Notes: generated by a model from the letters alone, not told the origin. A stretch of 64,000 nt of DNA from Brachybacterium faecium DSM 4810 (GCA_000023405.1 CP001643.1:2294001-2358000); one strand, 5' to 3'. Positions 46,131-55,091 are shown, counted from the first letter of the stretch. Program-made: numbers and translations.

Positions 46131-47200
46131 CCTCGGGTCAGCGGACCTACCTCCCCTATCTCGACGTCACCCGGATCCTCGCCGTCCTCGGCGTGGTCGC
46201 GATCCATGTCGTCTCCGGGGGCGTCGCCGACGGCGAGGTGGGGATCGCGGTGACCGCCCTGGACATGGCGTTGAAGGTCGCGGTGCCGATCTTCTTCATG
46301 ATGTCCGGGGCGCTGAGCCTCGATCCGGCGGCCCATCGGCACGGCCCGGGGCATTTCCTGCGCCGCCGTGCCCGCCGCATCGTCCCGGCGCTCGTGGTCT
46401 GGTCGGCCTTCTACCTGATCGTCATCGAAGGGTTCGTCTCCGGGAACCCGGTGGGCTCGCTCACCGAGCTGATGGACCTGCTCGTGCGCGGCAAGACCTA
46501 CACGCACCTGTACTTCCTCTTCGCGATCGCCGGCCTGTACCTCCTCAGCCCGGTGCTCGCGGCCTTCCTCGAGCAGGATGAGCGGCGCCGTGCCTGGATC
46601 GTGGGCCTGGCCGCCTCGGGCTGGACCGTCGCGGTGATCAGCGTGGGGCAGGCCGGAGGGTTCGCGGAGGATTCCACCCCGCCGGTCGCCGCCGGGAGCC
46701 TCACCTTCTTCCTGCTCTACGCCGGCTATTTCGTGCTCGGCCGCGCCCTGGTCCTCACCCCGCTGCCCCGCTGGTGCGGGGTCGTGGGCCTGGCCACGGT
46801 GCCCGGCTTCGTGGCCCTGGTGACCTGGCTGTACATCGCGCAGCCCGGAGGGCCGGGCGGGCCCGGCCCCGTCTCGGCGTGGGTCCGCGCCTTCTCCCCC
46901 GTCTACGGCTCGCTGCCGATCGTCGTGTACTCGGTGGTGCTGATGGCGGCCGTCTCGAGCCTGTTCGCCTCGTGGCGGGTGCCCGAGCGGGCGGTGCGGC
47001 CGCTGCGCACCCTGGGCACGGCGACCTTCGGAATCTTCCTCGTGCATTTCGCGGTGATCGTGGTGCTGCGCGAGGCTCTGCCCGCCCTGGCGCCCTACGA
47101 GACCGTCCCGATGGCGATCACCTGGGTGCTCACCGTGCTCGTCTCGGCGCTCATCGCCCTGATCGGGCAGCGGGTCCCCGGGCTGCGGCTGGTGTTCTGA
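46127..47200 (+). CDS. Acyltransferase family 3 membrane protein
   Basis: A 357-residue integral acyltransferase (OafA/WbbJ-like AT3 family). The opening YLPYLDVTRILAVLGVVAIHV contains the conserved Arg and His, and MMSGALSLDP and RRRARRIVPALVVWS follow, with about ten membrane helices in all. Such enzymes O-acetylate surface sugars or lipid carriers. It overlaps the DUF2304 stop by four bases. The acceptor is probably a sugar of the polymer made by this locus; acetate versus another acyl group is unknown. Confidence 0.88.
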   Translation: MTSGQRTYLPYLDVTRILAVLGVVAIHVVSGGVADGEVGIAVTALDMALKVAVPIFFMMSGALSLDPAAHRHGPGHFLRRRARRIVPALVVWSAFYLIVIEGFVSGNPVGSLTELMDLLVRGKTYTHLYFLFAIAGLYLLSPVLAAFLEQDERRRAWIVGLAASGWTVAVISVGQAGGFAEDSTPPVAAGSLTFFLLYAGYFVLGRALVLTPLPRWCGVVGLATVPGFVALVTWLYIAQPGGPGGPGPVSAWVRAFSPVYGSLPIVVYSVVLMAAVSSLFASWRVPERAVRPLRTLGTATFGIFLVHFAVIVVLREALPALAPYETVPMAITWVLTVLVSALIALIGQRVPGLRLVF

Positions 47201-47322
47201 GCGTCGCCGCGGCAGATACCCTGGCCTCGCCCATCCCGGCCGTCCCGGCGCGGTGCGGACGCCGCCGCGCGGTGCCCCGCCGTGCTCGTCCCGCCCGTCC
47301 GAGCTCCTGGAGGAGGACCTCC

Positions 47323-47379
47323 GTGCCCCTGTCCCCCGCTGCCGTGCACGGCTGCACGATCCTGCCCGCGCGCGCATGA
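47323..47379 (+). CDS. Possible 18-residue upstream peptide overlapping the DUF6541 gene
   Basis: GTG at 47323 is preceded by a strong GGAGGAGG ribosome site six bases upstream, better than anything before the main gene. It encodes MPLSPAAVHGCTILPARA and its TGA overlaps the ATG of the DUF6541 gene (ATGA). Translation of this short ORF would deliver ribosomes to the DUF6541 start by coupling. No known homologue. Confidence 0.45.
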   Translation: MPLSPAAVHGCTILPARA

Positions 47380-49355
47380 TCGACGCGCTCTGGTTCCTCT
47401 GGGCCGCGGCCTGCGCCCTGCTCCTGGCCTATCTGCCCGGCCTGGCCCTCGCGCGGTTGCTCGGGATCGGCACGCGCACAGCGGCGGCGGTCGCGCCGGC
47501 GATCTCGGCCGGCCTCTTCGGCGGCGGCGCCATCGTCGCCGGTCTTCTCGAGGTCCGCTGGAACCTGCTCGCAGCGCTGCTGACGACGGTGGCCGGCTGC
47601 CTGCTCGCGCTCGGGCCGAGACTGCTGCTCGGCGCGCTCCACCGCGCCTCCCGGCGGCGCACCGGGCGCAGCGCCCCGCCTCCTCCCGGCCCCGCCGGCC
47701 CCCTGCCCGCACTGCTGCCCTCCCCGCGGGCCGCGCTGGCGGTGCTCGTGCCCGCCCTCGCCCTCGCCATCGCGCCGATCCTGCTCTCCTTCGGCTCCCC
47801 CGGACAGCCGCTGCAGCGCTGGGATGCGCTGTTCCACCTCAGCGCGCTGCGGTGGATCCGGGAGACGGGCTTCGCCACCACGCTGCGCTTCTCGGCCCTG
47901 TCCACCACGGACGGCTCGGGCGGGGTCTACCCGGCCGCGTTCCATGACCTCGCCGCGCTCGTGCCCCTGGCCCCGGTGCCGATCGTGCTCAACGCCGCGA
48001 CGCTCGCCCTCGCGGTCGTGCCGTGGATCCACGGCACGATGTTCCTCACCCGCGCGCTGTGGCCGCGCCTGTCCTGGGCGCCGCTGGCCGCCGGTGCTGC
48101 GGCCGCGATCGCGCCGGCCGCCCCCCTGAACGAGTGGATCCATCTGGCCGCCATCCCGAACCTCGTCGCCTCGGCGTTCCTGCCGGGGGTGCTCGGGGTG
48201 GTCGTCCTCGGGTTCCGGGCCCTGCGCCTGCGCCTCCACGACGGCTCCGGGCCGCACCGCGCCGCTCCTCCCGGCACCGCCGTCGCCCCGCTGGTGCTCG
48301 CCGCCGCGGTGGGCGCGGCCGGGCTCGGGCTGATGCACCCCAACGTGTTCATCGCGATGTGCCTCCTGGTCGCGGCGGCCACCGCGGTCGCCGTGCTCGA
48401 GCAGCGCAGGCGCAGGCCGCGCCTGTCCCGCGCCAGCGCGCTGGTGCTGCTGCTTGCCGTGCTGCCCGTCGGCGTGATCGCCGTGCTCCCCGCCGCCGGG
48501 GTGGCGGGCGACTTCGTGGGCGGGCTGGCGATCTCGCCGCCGCGTGCGCTCGGCGAGCTCGTCTCCGGTCTGCTCACGGTGTGGCCCATGGCGACCGGGC
48601 CGCTGCTGTGGCTGCTGGGGTACATCGGGATCTGGGCGCAGCTGCGCCGCGGCCACGTCATGCTGCCGGTGGTGCTGCTGGTGCCGCTGGTGCTCTACAT
48701 GGACGCCGCGATCGACTCCCCGCTGCGTCTCTCGGCCCTGTGGTACAGCGGTCAGGACCGCATCTCGATGCTGCTCACGCTCGTCGCGTGCCTGCTGGTG
48801 GTGCCGGGCCTGGCGCATCTCGAGCGCCTGACGCGCCGTACGGAGGCCCCCACCCGGCGCCTGCTGCGGCTGCTCGGCCTGGGCGTGTGCGTGGTCGTCG
48901 CCGCTGCCACGATCGGGCCGCGCCTGGAGTACGCCGAGCGCAACCTGGATCTGGACCGCACCGACCGCCCCCGCTACGTCGACAGCGCCGAGCTCGAGAT
49001 GCTGCAGGAGGTCTCGGCGCAGATGGACACCGACAAGCTGCTGCTGGCCAGCCCCTTCTCGGGCGGAGCCCATCTCTACGGGATGACCGGTCAGAAGGTG
49101 CGCTTCCCCGCGGCGGGCATGAGCCCGAACCCGGAGGACAGCGCCCGGATGGACGACGTCCTGGCCGCGCCCGAGGATCCCGCGGCCTGCCGCCGGCTGC
49201 TCGAGGCGGACATCGGCTACGTCTACGCGGACCGGCGCCCGTACAACGTCGGCGGCGAGTTCACGCGGCTGGATCAGGCGAGCCCGGAGCTGGGGCGGGT
49301 CATCGGCAGCACCGACCATTCGATGATGATCGAGATCGACTGCGCGACCGAGTAG
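47376..49355 (+). CDS. DUF6541 family polytopic membrane protein (copy 1)
   Basis: A 659-residue protein with about twelve or more hydrophobic segments and a soluble C-terminal domain (from about 510). It opens with FLWAAACALLLAYLPGLALARLLGIG and has WDALFHLSALRWI, YPAAFHDLAAL and LMHPNVFIAM in extracytoplasmic loops. The layout is that of GT-C glycosyltransferases, with an acidic residue in the first large loop. The C-terminal part contains DTDKLLLASPFSGGAHLYGMTG. It is paralogous to the gene at 52977-55091. The start has no ribosome site of its own but is coupled to the short ORF above. Confidence 0.83.
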   Translation: MIDALWFLWAAACALLLAYLPGLALARLLGIGTRTAAAVAPAISAGLFGGGAIVAGLLEVRWNLLAALLTTVAGCLLALGPRLLLGALHRASRRRTGRSAPPPPGPAGPLPALLPSPRAALAVLVPALALAIAPILLSFGSPGQPLQRWDALFHLSALRWIRETGFATTLRFSALSTTDGSGGVYPAAFHDLAALVPLAPVPIVLNAATLALAVVPWIHGTMFLTRALWPRLSWAPLAAGAAAAIAPAAPLNEWIHLAAIPNLVASAFLPGVLGVVVLGFRALRLRLHDGSGPHRAAPPGTAVAPLVLAAAVGAAGLGLMHPNVFIAMCLLVAAATAVAVLEQRRRRPRLSRASALVLLLAVLPVGVIAVLPAAGVAGDFVGGLAISPPRALGELVSGLLTVWPMATGPLLWLLGYIGIWAQLRRGHVMLPVVLLVPLVLYMDAAIDSPLRLSALWYSGQDRISMLLTLVACLLVVPGLAHLERLTRRTEAPTRRLLRLLGLGVCVVVAAATIGPRLEYAERNLDLDRTDRPRYVDSAELEMLQEVSAQMDTDKLLLASPFSGGAHLYGMTGQKVRFPAAGMSPNPEDSARMDDVLAAPEDPAACRRLLEADIGYVYADRRPYNVGGEFTRLDQASPELGRVIGSTDHSMMIEIDCATE

Positions 49356-49400
49356 CGGGCGGTGCCGGCGCGGCCCGCCGTGGGCGGGGTGCGGCGGTGG

Positions 49401-50570
49401 TCAGAAGAGCGGGGCGAGCGCGGTGACGGCGCGGTCGCCCGCGGCGTCCAGGCTCGCGTCCTGCTCGGTCCACGCCCGCAGGTGCTCCGGCGAGGGCGTG
49501 TCCTCGCCGCACAGCGCGGCACGCATCGCCGCGGCGACCTCCTCGACCTCGTAGGGCACCGACCAGCCCAGCTGGTTCTCCTCCACCAGGCGGTTGCCGT
49601 ACCCGTCGCCGCTCTGGATGACGGGCGTGCCGCAGGCGGTGGCGGCGAACATCTTGGTGGCCACGGCGAAGTCGTAGCCCTGGCCGGGGGCGACCGAGGA
49701 CAGCGCCGCCACGGCGCCGCGGATGTAGCGGGCGACCTCCGGGGCGGGCAGGCGGCGGCGGAACTCGACCCCGTCCAGGCCGCGGTCGCGGGCCCGCTGC
49801 GCGAGCTCGTCGCGGTGCGCGCCCTCGGAGAAGAACAGCAGCCGCAGGCCCGGATGCTCGGCGAGCACGCGCTCGTAGGCGTCCAGGAAGATGCCCGCGC
49901 CGTGCCATTCGGAGACGGTGCCCGTGTACACGAGGTAGGGGCCGGGCTCCTCGGCGAGGGGCCCCTCGGGGGTGAAGTCGGCGATGTTGATGCCGTTGCC
50001 GACGACGGCCACCGAGGGGCGCGGTCCGATCAGCTCGATGATCCTGTCGTGCACCCCCTGCGAGGTGGCGAGGATCGTCGTCGCACGGCGCCAGACGAGC
50101 GTCTCCATACAGCGCACGGCCTTGCGGACGATCCACGGCACGCCGGCGACGGTGCCGGTGGCATCCGCCCAGACGTCCGCGGCGAAGTAGGCGTAGGGCA
50201 CCCGGCGGAGCGCGCACGCGACCATGACGGCCAGGCCCGTGGTGGGCGGCGGTTCGGAGATCACGCCGGCGAGGTCGCGCTGCAGCAGCAGGCGGGCGAT
50301 GAGCGGGATGTCGTAGCTGAGGTAGGAGACGTAGCCCTTGACGTGTCCCTGGCGGTCCCGCTTGACCGGCCAGCGCGAGACGTCCCGGACGGTGTCCCGA
50401 TGTCCCTCGGCCTCCGGGGCCCGGGTGGTCATCACCCGCACCCGGTGGCCCGCCCGCTCCATCGCCCGCACCAGCGCCTCGTTGCGCGAGGCGGCGGGCG
50501 TCGGCTCGGGGGCGAACAGCCGCGTCGCGACGACGTACGTTCCATGGGTGCGACGGGGGTGCTTCGCCAC
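49401..50570 (-). CDS. Family 4 glycosyltransferase
   Basis: A 389-residue GT4 enzyme with N-terminal VATRLFAPEPTPAASRNEALVRAM, a possible hydrophobic contact near 80-95, and C-terminal nucleotide-sugar domain with YLVYTGTVSEWHGAG, FFSEGAHRDEL and KMFAATACGTPVIQS. The shape is WecF/WbuB-like, often acting on HexNAc or deoxyhexose donors. GGAGG eight bases before the GTG at 50570 decides the start; an ATG at 50594 is in frame. It sits 82 bases from the wecB stop, which is on the same strand upstream. Confidence 0.88.
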   Translation of the reverse strand: MAKHPRRTHGTYVVATRLFAPEPTPAASRNEALVRAMERAGHRVRVMTTRAPEAEGHRDTVRDVSRWPVKRDRQGHVKGYVSYLSYDIPLIARLLLQRDLAGVISEPPPTTGLAVMVACALRRVPYAYFAADVWADATGTVAGVPWIVRKAVRCMETLVWRRATTILATSQGVHDRIIELIGPRPSVAVVGNGINIADFTPEGPLAEEPGPYLVYTGTVSEWHGAGIFLDAYERVLAEHPGLRLLFFSEGAHRDELAQRARDRGLDGVEFRRRLPAPEVARYIRGAVAALSSVAPGQGYDFAVATKMFAATACGTPVIQSGDGYGNRLVEENQLGWSVPYEVEEVAAAMRAALCGEDTPSPEHLRAWTEQDASLDAAGDRAVTALAPLF

Positions 50571-50616
50571 GCAGGGACCCTCCATCTTCTTCATAGGCTC
50601 AGGTCAGGACCGGTTC

Positions 50617-50622
50617 ACAGTA
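50617..50622 (-). promoter_or_regulatory. -10 TACTGT of the GT4 gene
   Basis: On the minus strand the context is GTGCTACTGTGAACCGG. A 5-base inverted repeat (CCGGT at 50610-50614, ACCGG at 50625-50629) brackets the hexamer. The first ten bases, GCTACTGTGA, match the glf promoter. Confidence 0.45.
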
Positions 50623-50652
50623 GCACCGGCGCGCTCGGCGCCCGGCGCGGTG

Positions 50653-51717
50653 TCAGGCCCGCTCGCGCAGGGCGTCGATGCTGCGCAGGGACGCTGTGCC
50701 GTCGCCGTAGTGGGCGGGGCGCTCGGCGGTGGGACGGGGCCGGGAGACGGCCGCGGTGAGCTCGGCGGGGTCGACCACGAGGCGGTTCCAGCCGTTCTCG
50801 AGCGTCTCGACCCACTCGGTCTCGGTGCGCACCGTCGAGCAGGGGGTGCCCAGCAGGTACGCCTCCTTCTGCAGGCCGCCGGAATCGGTGACCACCGCGC
50901 GCGCATGCTGCACGGCGCCCACGAGCTCGGGGTAGGCGACGGGCTCGCCGACGTGCACGGCACCGCCGGCCAGCTCGATGCCGGCCTCGCGGGCTTTGGC
51001 GACCAGGCGGGGGTGGGCGAACAGGGCCAGCGGGATCTCCAGCGCCTGCAGCGCGTCGACGATCGCGCGCAGACGCTGCGGGTCGTCGGTGTTGTCGGCG
51101 CGGTGGATGGTGGCGACGGCGTAGTCGCCGTCGGGGTCGATGCCCGCGGGCAGGGTGACGGGGGCGTCCTGCACGGCGCCGGCCACGCGCAGGCACACAT
51201 CGGTCATCACGTCGCCGGTGACCACGGTGCGCTCGGCGAGCCCCTCGGCGGCGAGGTGCTCGCGCGCCACCTCGGTGGGGGCCAGCAGCAGATCGGCGGC
51301 GTGATCGGTGAGGACCCGGTTGTGCTCCTCGGGCATGCGGCGGTTGAAGGAGCGCAGCCCGGCTTCGAGGTGGGCGACCTTGAGGTGCATCTTCACCGCG
51401 GAGAGGGTGCCGGCGAGGGTGGAGTTGGTGTCGCCGTAGACGAGTGTCCAGTCGGGCTGGTGCTCCTCGAGCACTTCGTCCATCCCGCTCAGCATCGCGC
51501 CGGTCTGGCGGCCGTGGGAGCCGGAGCCGACGGCGAGGTTCACGTCCGGCGCGGGGATCCGCAGGTCGGCGAAGAACACGTCGCTCATCGCGGCGTCGTA
51601 GTGCTGGCCGGTGTGGACGATGATGTGCTCGACGTCCTCCCGCTGCGCGGCCGCGTCGGCGATCGCGGCGAGCTTGACGAACTGCGGGCGCGCGCCCACC
51701 ACGGACAGGATCTTCAT
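50653..51717 (-). CDS. wecB: UDP-N-acetylglucosamine 2-epimerase (non-hydrolysing)
   Basis: A 354-residue epimerase converting UDP-GlcNAc to UDP-ManNAc. It starts MKILSVVGARPQFVKLAA, with HTGQHYD, LVYGDTNST, HLEAGLRSFNRRMPEE and the C-terminal UDP-site TDSGGLQKEAYLLGTPC. AGAAGG precedes the ATG. Its product is the substrate for WecC at 44.4 kb, so together they make UDP-ManNAcA as in teichuronic-type polymers. It is divergent from the GT4 gene at 51848; TACACT at 51756-51761 is its -10. Confidence 0.96.
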   Translation of the reverse strand: MKILSVVGARPQFVKLAAIADAAAQREDVEHIIVHTGQHYDAAMSDVFFADLRIPAPDVNLAVGSGSHGRQTGAMLSGMDEVLEEHQPDWTLVYGDTNSTLAGTLSAVKMHLKVAHLEAGLRSFNRRMPEEHNRVLTDHAADLLLAPTEVAREHLAAEGLAERTVVTGDVMTDVCLRVAGAVQDAPVTLPAGIDPDGDYAVATIHRADNTDDPQRLRAIVDALQALEIPLALFAHPRLVAKAREAGIELAGGAVHVGEPVAYPELVGAVQHARAVVTDSGGLQKEAYLLGTPCSTVRTETEWVETLENGWNRLVVDPAELTAAVSRPRPTAERPAHYGDGTASLRSIDALRERA

Positions 51718-51755
51718 GCGGGCCTTCTCCTCGGATGAACGGTCGCGACCCCCGC

Positions 51756-51761
51756 AGTGTA
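51756..51761 (-). promoter_or_regulatory. -10 TACACT of wecB
   Basis: Minus-strand context TCCGTACACTG, the same 11 bases as the galactofuranan operon promoter. It gives a start near 51749 and a leader of about 32 bases. Confidence 0.5.
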
Positions 51762-51834
51762 CGGACAAGCGGACCCTCGCCGGGGCATGGCCGGCCGCCT
51801 CCCCGGCCGGTCCGCCCCCGGGCTCGCGTGCTCC

Positions 51835-51840
51835 TATACT
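51835..51840 (+). promoter_or_regulatory. -10 hexamer TATACT, candidate leaderless promoter
   Basis: TATACT, then GAGCGCC, then the GTG at 51848. It is the closest match to the consensus hexamer among the leaderless candidates here. Confidence 0.6.
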
Positions 51841-51847
51841 GAGCGCC

Positions 51848-52990
51848 GTGCCTCGACCGTCGCTCCTCGTGATCAGCCTCTCCCCCATCCACCGTGACGC
51901 GCGGGTGCTCCGGCAGCTCTCCGTCGTCGCCGAGTTCGGGCACGTCACCACCGTCGGCTACGGGCCGGCGCCGGAGGGCGCCGATGAGCACCTCCAGGTG
52001 CCGGACGGGCTGAGCACCCTCCCGCAGAGCCCGCTCGGGATCGCGAAGCTCGGCCTGCGCCGGCTGCGCGCCGCGGAGCTCGAGGCGCCGGCGATCCGCT
52101 GGGTGCTCACCGCCCTCGCAGGCCGACGGTTCGACGTGGTGGTCGCCAACGAGGCGCGGATCCTCGCCCTCGCGGACCGCATCGCCGACGGCGCGCCGGT
52201 GTGGGCCGACATGCACGAGTGGGCGCCCGAGGAGCGCACCCACGTGCTCTCCTGGCGGCTGCTGGTCGCGCCGCTGATGGACCACCTGTGCCGCACCTAT
52301 CTCCCCCGCGCCGCGGCCGTCACCACGGTGGGCGACCGGATCGGGGAGCTGTACCGCTCCCGCTACGGCGTCACCGCGCGCACGATGCGCAACTCCTCCC
52401 CCTTCCGCGACCTGCCCGTGGGCGAGGTCGGGGACGAAGCGGTGCGCCTGGTGCATTCGGGGGCCGCGGTCCCCGGGCGGAACCTCGAGCTGACCATCGA
52501 CGTGGTCGGTGCGCTGCCCGAGCGCTTCACCCTCGACCTCTACCTCGTGCCCGCGGGCGACGGCGGCCGCTACCTGCGCAGCCTCACCGAGCGCGCCCCG
52601 GCCGACGGCCGGGTCCGCTTCCTGGACCCGGTGCCGCCGATGGCGCTGCCGGACACCCTCAACGCCTACGACCTCGGCGTGTTCTGGCTCCCCCCGGTGC
52701 ACACCAACGGGCGCCTCACGCTGCCCAACAAGTACTTCGACTACGTGCAGGCCCGTCTCGGGATCGCCGTCGGCCCCTCCCCGGAGATGGCCGATCTCAC
52801 CGCACGGCACGGCCTCGGCGTGGTCGCGGAGGACTTCCGCCCGGAGACCATCGTCTCCTCGCTGCGCGATGTCACGGCGGAGGACATCCGCGGCTGGAAG
52901 CAGCACGCGGACGAGGCCGCGCACGCCCTCTCCTTCGAGTCCGATGCGCAGGTGGCCCGCGACATCCTGGGGGCGCTCACCGCCCGGTGA
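51848..52990 (+). CDS. Glycosyltransferase (GT4-like)
   Basis: A 380-residue GT-B enzyme: LLVISLSPIHRDARVLRQL at the N terminus, ADMHEWAPEERTH in the acceptor domain, LVHSGAAVPGRNLELTIDVVG opening the nucleotide-sugar domain, and GVFWLPPVHTNGRLTLPNKYFDYVQARLGI as the donor-binding region. No membrane segment. The GTG start at 51848 has no ribosome site and follows TATACT by seven bases, so it is likely leaderless. It ends 14 bases into the convergent DUF6541 gene (overlap of stops on opposite strands). Confidence 0.85.
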   Translation: MPRPSLLVISLSPIHRDARVLRQLSVVAEFGHVTTVGYGPAPEGADEHLQVPDGLSTLPQSPLGIAKLGLRRLRAAELEAPAIRWVLTALAGRRFDVVVANEARILALADRIADGAPVWADMHEWAPEERTHVLSWRLLVAPLMDHLCRTYLPRAAAVTTVGDRIGELYRSRYGVTARTMRNSSPFRDLPVGEVGDEAVRLVHSGAAVPGRNLELTIDVVGALPERFTLDLYLVPAGDGGRYLRSLTERAPADGRVRFLDPVPPMALPDTLNAYDLGVFWLPPVHTNGRLTLPNKYFDYVQARLGIAVGPSPEMADLTARHGLGVVAEDFRPETIVSSLRDVTAEDIRGWKQHADEAAHALSFESDAQVARDILGALTAR

Positions 52991-55091
52991 CGGTGCCGCC
53001 GCGCCAGTCCTCCTGCCACCAGTCCTCGCGCGGGTCGATCTCTCCGCACGCGTCGACCCGCCAGAGGGTCGCGCCGTCCGCGGAGGCGATCGGGGTGAAG
53101 CCCTCGGAGGTGTCGACGTCGTAGAGGCCCGGCAGGCCGATCTCGCGCGACTCGCCCTCGTACTGCACCGGCTCGTCCTCGTAGTAGTACCCGATCCCGT
53201 AGTGGCGCAGCACCGTGCAGACCCGGACGTCCTCGTGGATGTCCGCGAAATGCTCGGCGAGGAAGGTGCCGTCGCGGTCCAGGGAGCGGGTGGTGAACTG
53301 GGTGAAGACGGAGTCCACGTCCCCGAGGACGGGCGCGTACCCGATCCCGCTGAGCGGGTCGCCGAGGACCACCGAGCCCTCCGGCACGAGCTCGTCGAGC
53401 TCCTCGAGCAGCTCGAGCTCCTGCGGGGAGGAGATGATCCGCTCCTGGCCGATCGCGGGAGCCGCGGGGGCGTAGGCCGCCCGCCACGACAGGAACCCGC
53501 CGAGCGCGAGATGCACGACGAGCACCGCTGCCACCAGCCCTCGTGCCGCACGGTGACCGGCCAGCGGCCGCACGCGCTCGAGCGCGGCCGGCCATCTCAC
53601 CGCCGGCTCCGCCCCGCCGTGTGCCGGGCTCGGCGTCCACGCCATCGACAGCGCCATCGACAGCAGCAGCGCGAGGAACACCACCTGGATCGCGAACAGG
53701 CGATAGGCATCCGCGTACCAGATCCCGGCGATGCTCGACAGGCCCGGCAGGGGGAAGTAGACGCCGAGGACGAGCAGGGTCTGCATCGCCCAGGCCGCGA
53801 GCACCCAGCGCGAGCGGCGGCTGCGGATCGCGAACGCCACGGCCACCGCGAACACGCTCCCGTAGAACAGCAGCAGCGCGCAGAGCACCAGCGGGTTCGG
53901 CGTGGTCGACCACAGCACCAGCGTGCTGGTCAGGCGCGGGAGGAATGCGGTCCACGTCCCGGTCACGGGCCGGGACATGGAGGCCTGCACCTGCGGGTGG
54001 GACAGCACCACGACGAGGACCACGGCGCCGAGAGCGGCCATGAGCAGCGCCGCCGCGAGGAACCGCGACCGGGGCCAGACCCGCCACAGCCGGCGCACCA
54101 GGCGGAACACCACCACCGCGATGCCCGGAGCACAGACCCACAGCAGGGTGAACAGGAGCGTGGGATGGGACAGCACCATCCCCGCGATCCCGGCGAGGAG
54201 CACCAGCACGCTGCCGAGGTAGCGCACCCAGTTGCGGGCCAGACGCCCGCGGGAGGCGTCGATGATCACGGCGATCATCACCGCCAGCACGCCGGGGAGC
54301 AGCGCGAGCGCCAGCGCGTTGGGCCAGAACCCCTTGCCCGCGGTCATGTAGTCGGGGAAGGCCGCGAAGCCGGCGGCCACGAGCGGAGCGAGCAGCATCA
54401 TCTCCCGGCGCCGCGGGAAGGCCTCGGCCCCCAGGCAGGTGATCCCCACCAAGAACACCACAGGGGTGACCAGGAGGGCCAGCACGTGCGCGACCTGGAG
54501 CGTGGTCCCCGGGCCGGCGACCAGGGCGGCGAGCGCGTGCCAGACCGCAGGGTAGGTCGTCTCCAGCACCCGCAGGCCGTGGTTCCAGTCCATCGCCCCG
54601 AACATCGAGGCGTTCCCGGTGGACATCACGGCGTGGATGCCGTTGTAGTGGAACATCGGGTCCGTCAGCGCGCTGGGGAACCCGGGATCCACCACCACCA
54701 GCACCGGGATCCAGTGCAGCAGCACCGCCACGAGCACGGCGCCCGCGATCGCGAGGTGCTGCGCCGTGCTCCCCCGGGGACCGGCGACCTCCCCGCCGAG
54801 GGGGCGGCGATCCGTCCCCCACCGGTGCAGCAGCCACCGGTAGGCCAGGACCAGCAGGCAGGCGGCGGCGACCACGGCGAGGAAGGACAGGCGGCCCCAC
54901 CGCACCCCGAGCAGATCGAGAGCGATCCCGCCGACGCCCACGAGACCGCAGGTGATGGCGGGGGCGAGGCCGATCGCAAGGTTCCTGCGCACCCGGGCGA
55001 GCGCCAGGACGAGGAGTCCGGGCAGGTACAGGAGCCCGAGCAGGGCCAGCAGCAGCGGTGCGGTGCCGATCCAGGCCTGCAGATGCTCCAT
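52977..55091 (-). CDS. DUF6541 family polytopic membrane protein (copy 2)
   Basis: A 704-residue paralogue of the protein at 47376-49355: PLLLALLGLLYLPGLLVLALAR at the N terminus, DPMFHYNGIHAVM and YPAVWHALAALV in early loops, LSHPTLLFTLLW, about thirteen hydrophobic segments, and a C-terminal extracytoplasmic domain with LVPEGSVVLGDPLSGIGYAPV and VCTVLRHYGIGYYYEDE. The GT-C-like topology suggests it uses a polyprenyl-linked sugar outside the membrane. GAGAGG precedes the ATG. It is divergent from the glycosyltransferase gene at 55281. Confidence 0.85.
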   Translation of the reverse strand: MEHLQAWIGTAPLLLALLGLLYLPGLLVLALARVRRNLAIGLAPAITCGLVGVGGIALDLLGVRWGRLSFLAVVAAACLLVLAYRWLLHRWGTDRRPLGGEVAGPRGSTAQHLAIAGAVLVAVLLHWIPVLVVVDPGFPSALTDPMFHYNGIHAVMSTGNASMFGAMDWNHGLRVLETTYPAVWHALAALVAGPGTTLQVAHVLALLVTPVVFLVGITCLGAEAFPRRREMMLLAPLVAAGFAAFPDYMTAGKGFWPNALALALLPGVLAVMIAVIIDASRGRLARNWVRYLGSVLVLLAGIAGMVLSHPTLLFTLLWVCAPGIAVVVFRLVRRLWRVWPRSRFLAAALLMAALGAVVLVVVLSHPQVQASMSRPVTGTWTAFLPRLTSTLVLWSTTPNPLVLCALLLFYGSVFAVAVAFAIRSRRSRWVLAAWAMQTLLVLGVYFPLPGLSSIAGIWYADAYRLFAIQVVFLALLLSMALSMAWTPSPAHGGAEPAVRWPAALERVRPLAGHRAARGLVAAVLVVHLALGGFLSWRAAYAPAAPAIGQERIISSPQELELLEELDELVPEGSVVLGDPLSGIGYAPVLGDVDSVFTQFTTRSLDRDGTFLAEHFADIHEDVRVCTVLRHYGIGYYYEDEPVQYEGESREIGLPGLYDVDTSEGFTPIASADGATLWRVDACGEIDPREDWWQEDWRGGTVTGR

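Noticed and set aside
44201..47377. A long minus-strand extension of the GT2 gene at 43481 reaching 47377
   Set aside because: The extension crosses wecC, DUF2304 and the acyltransferase on the other strand and is low complexity. The TTG at 44200 has a good ribosome site and begins a normal GT2.
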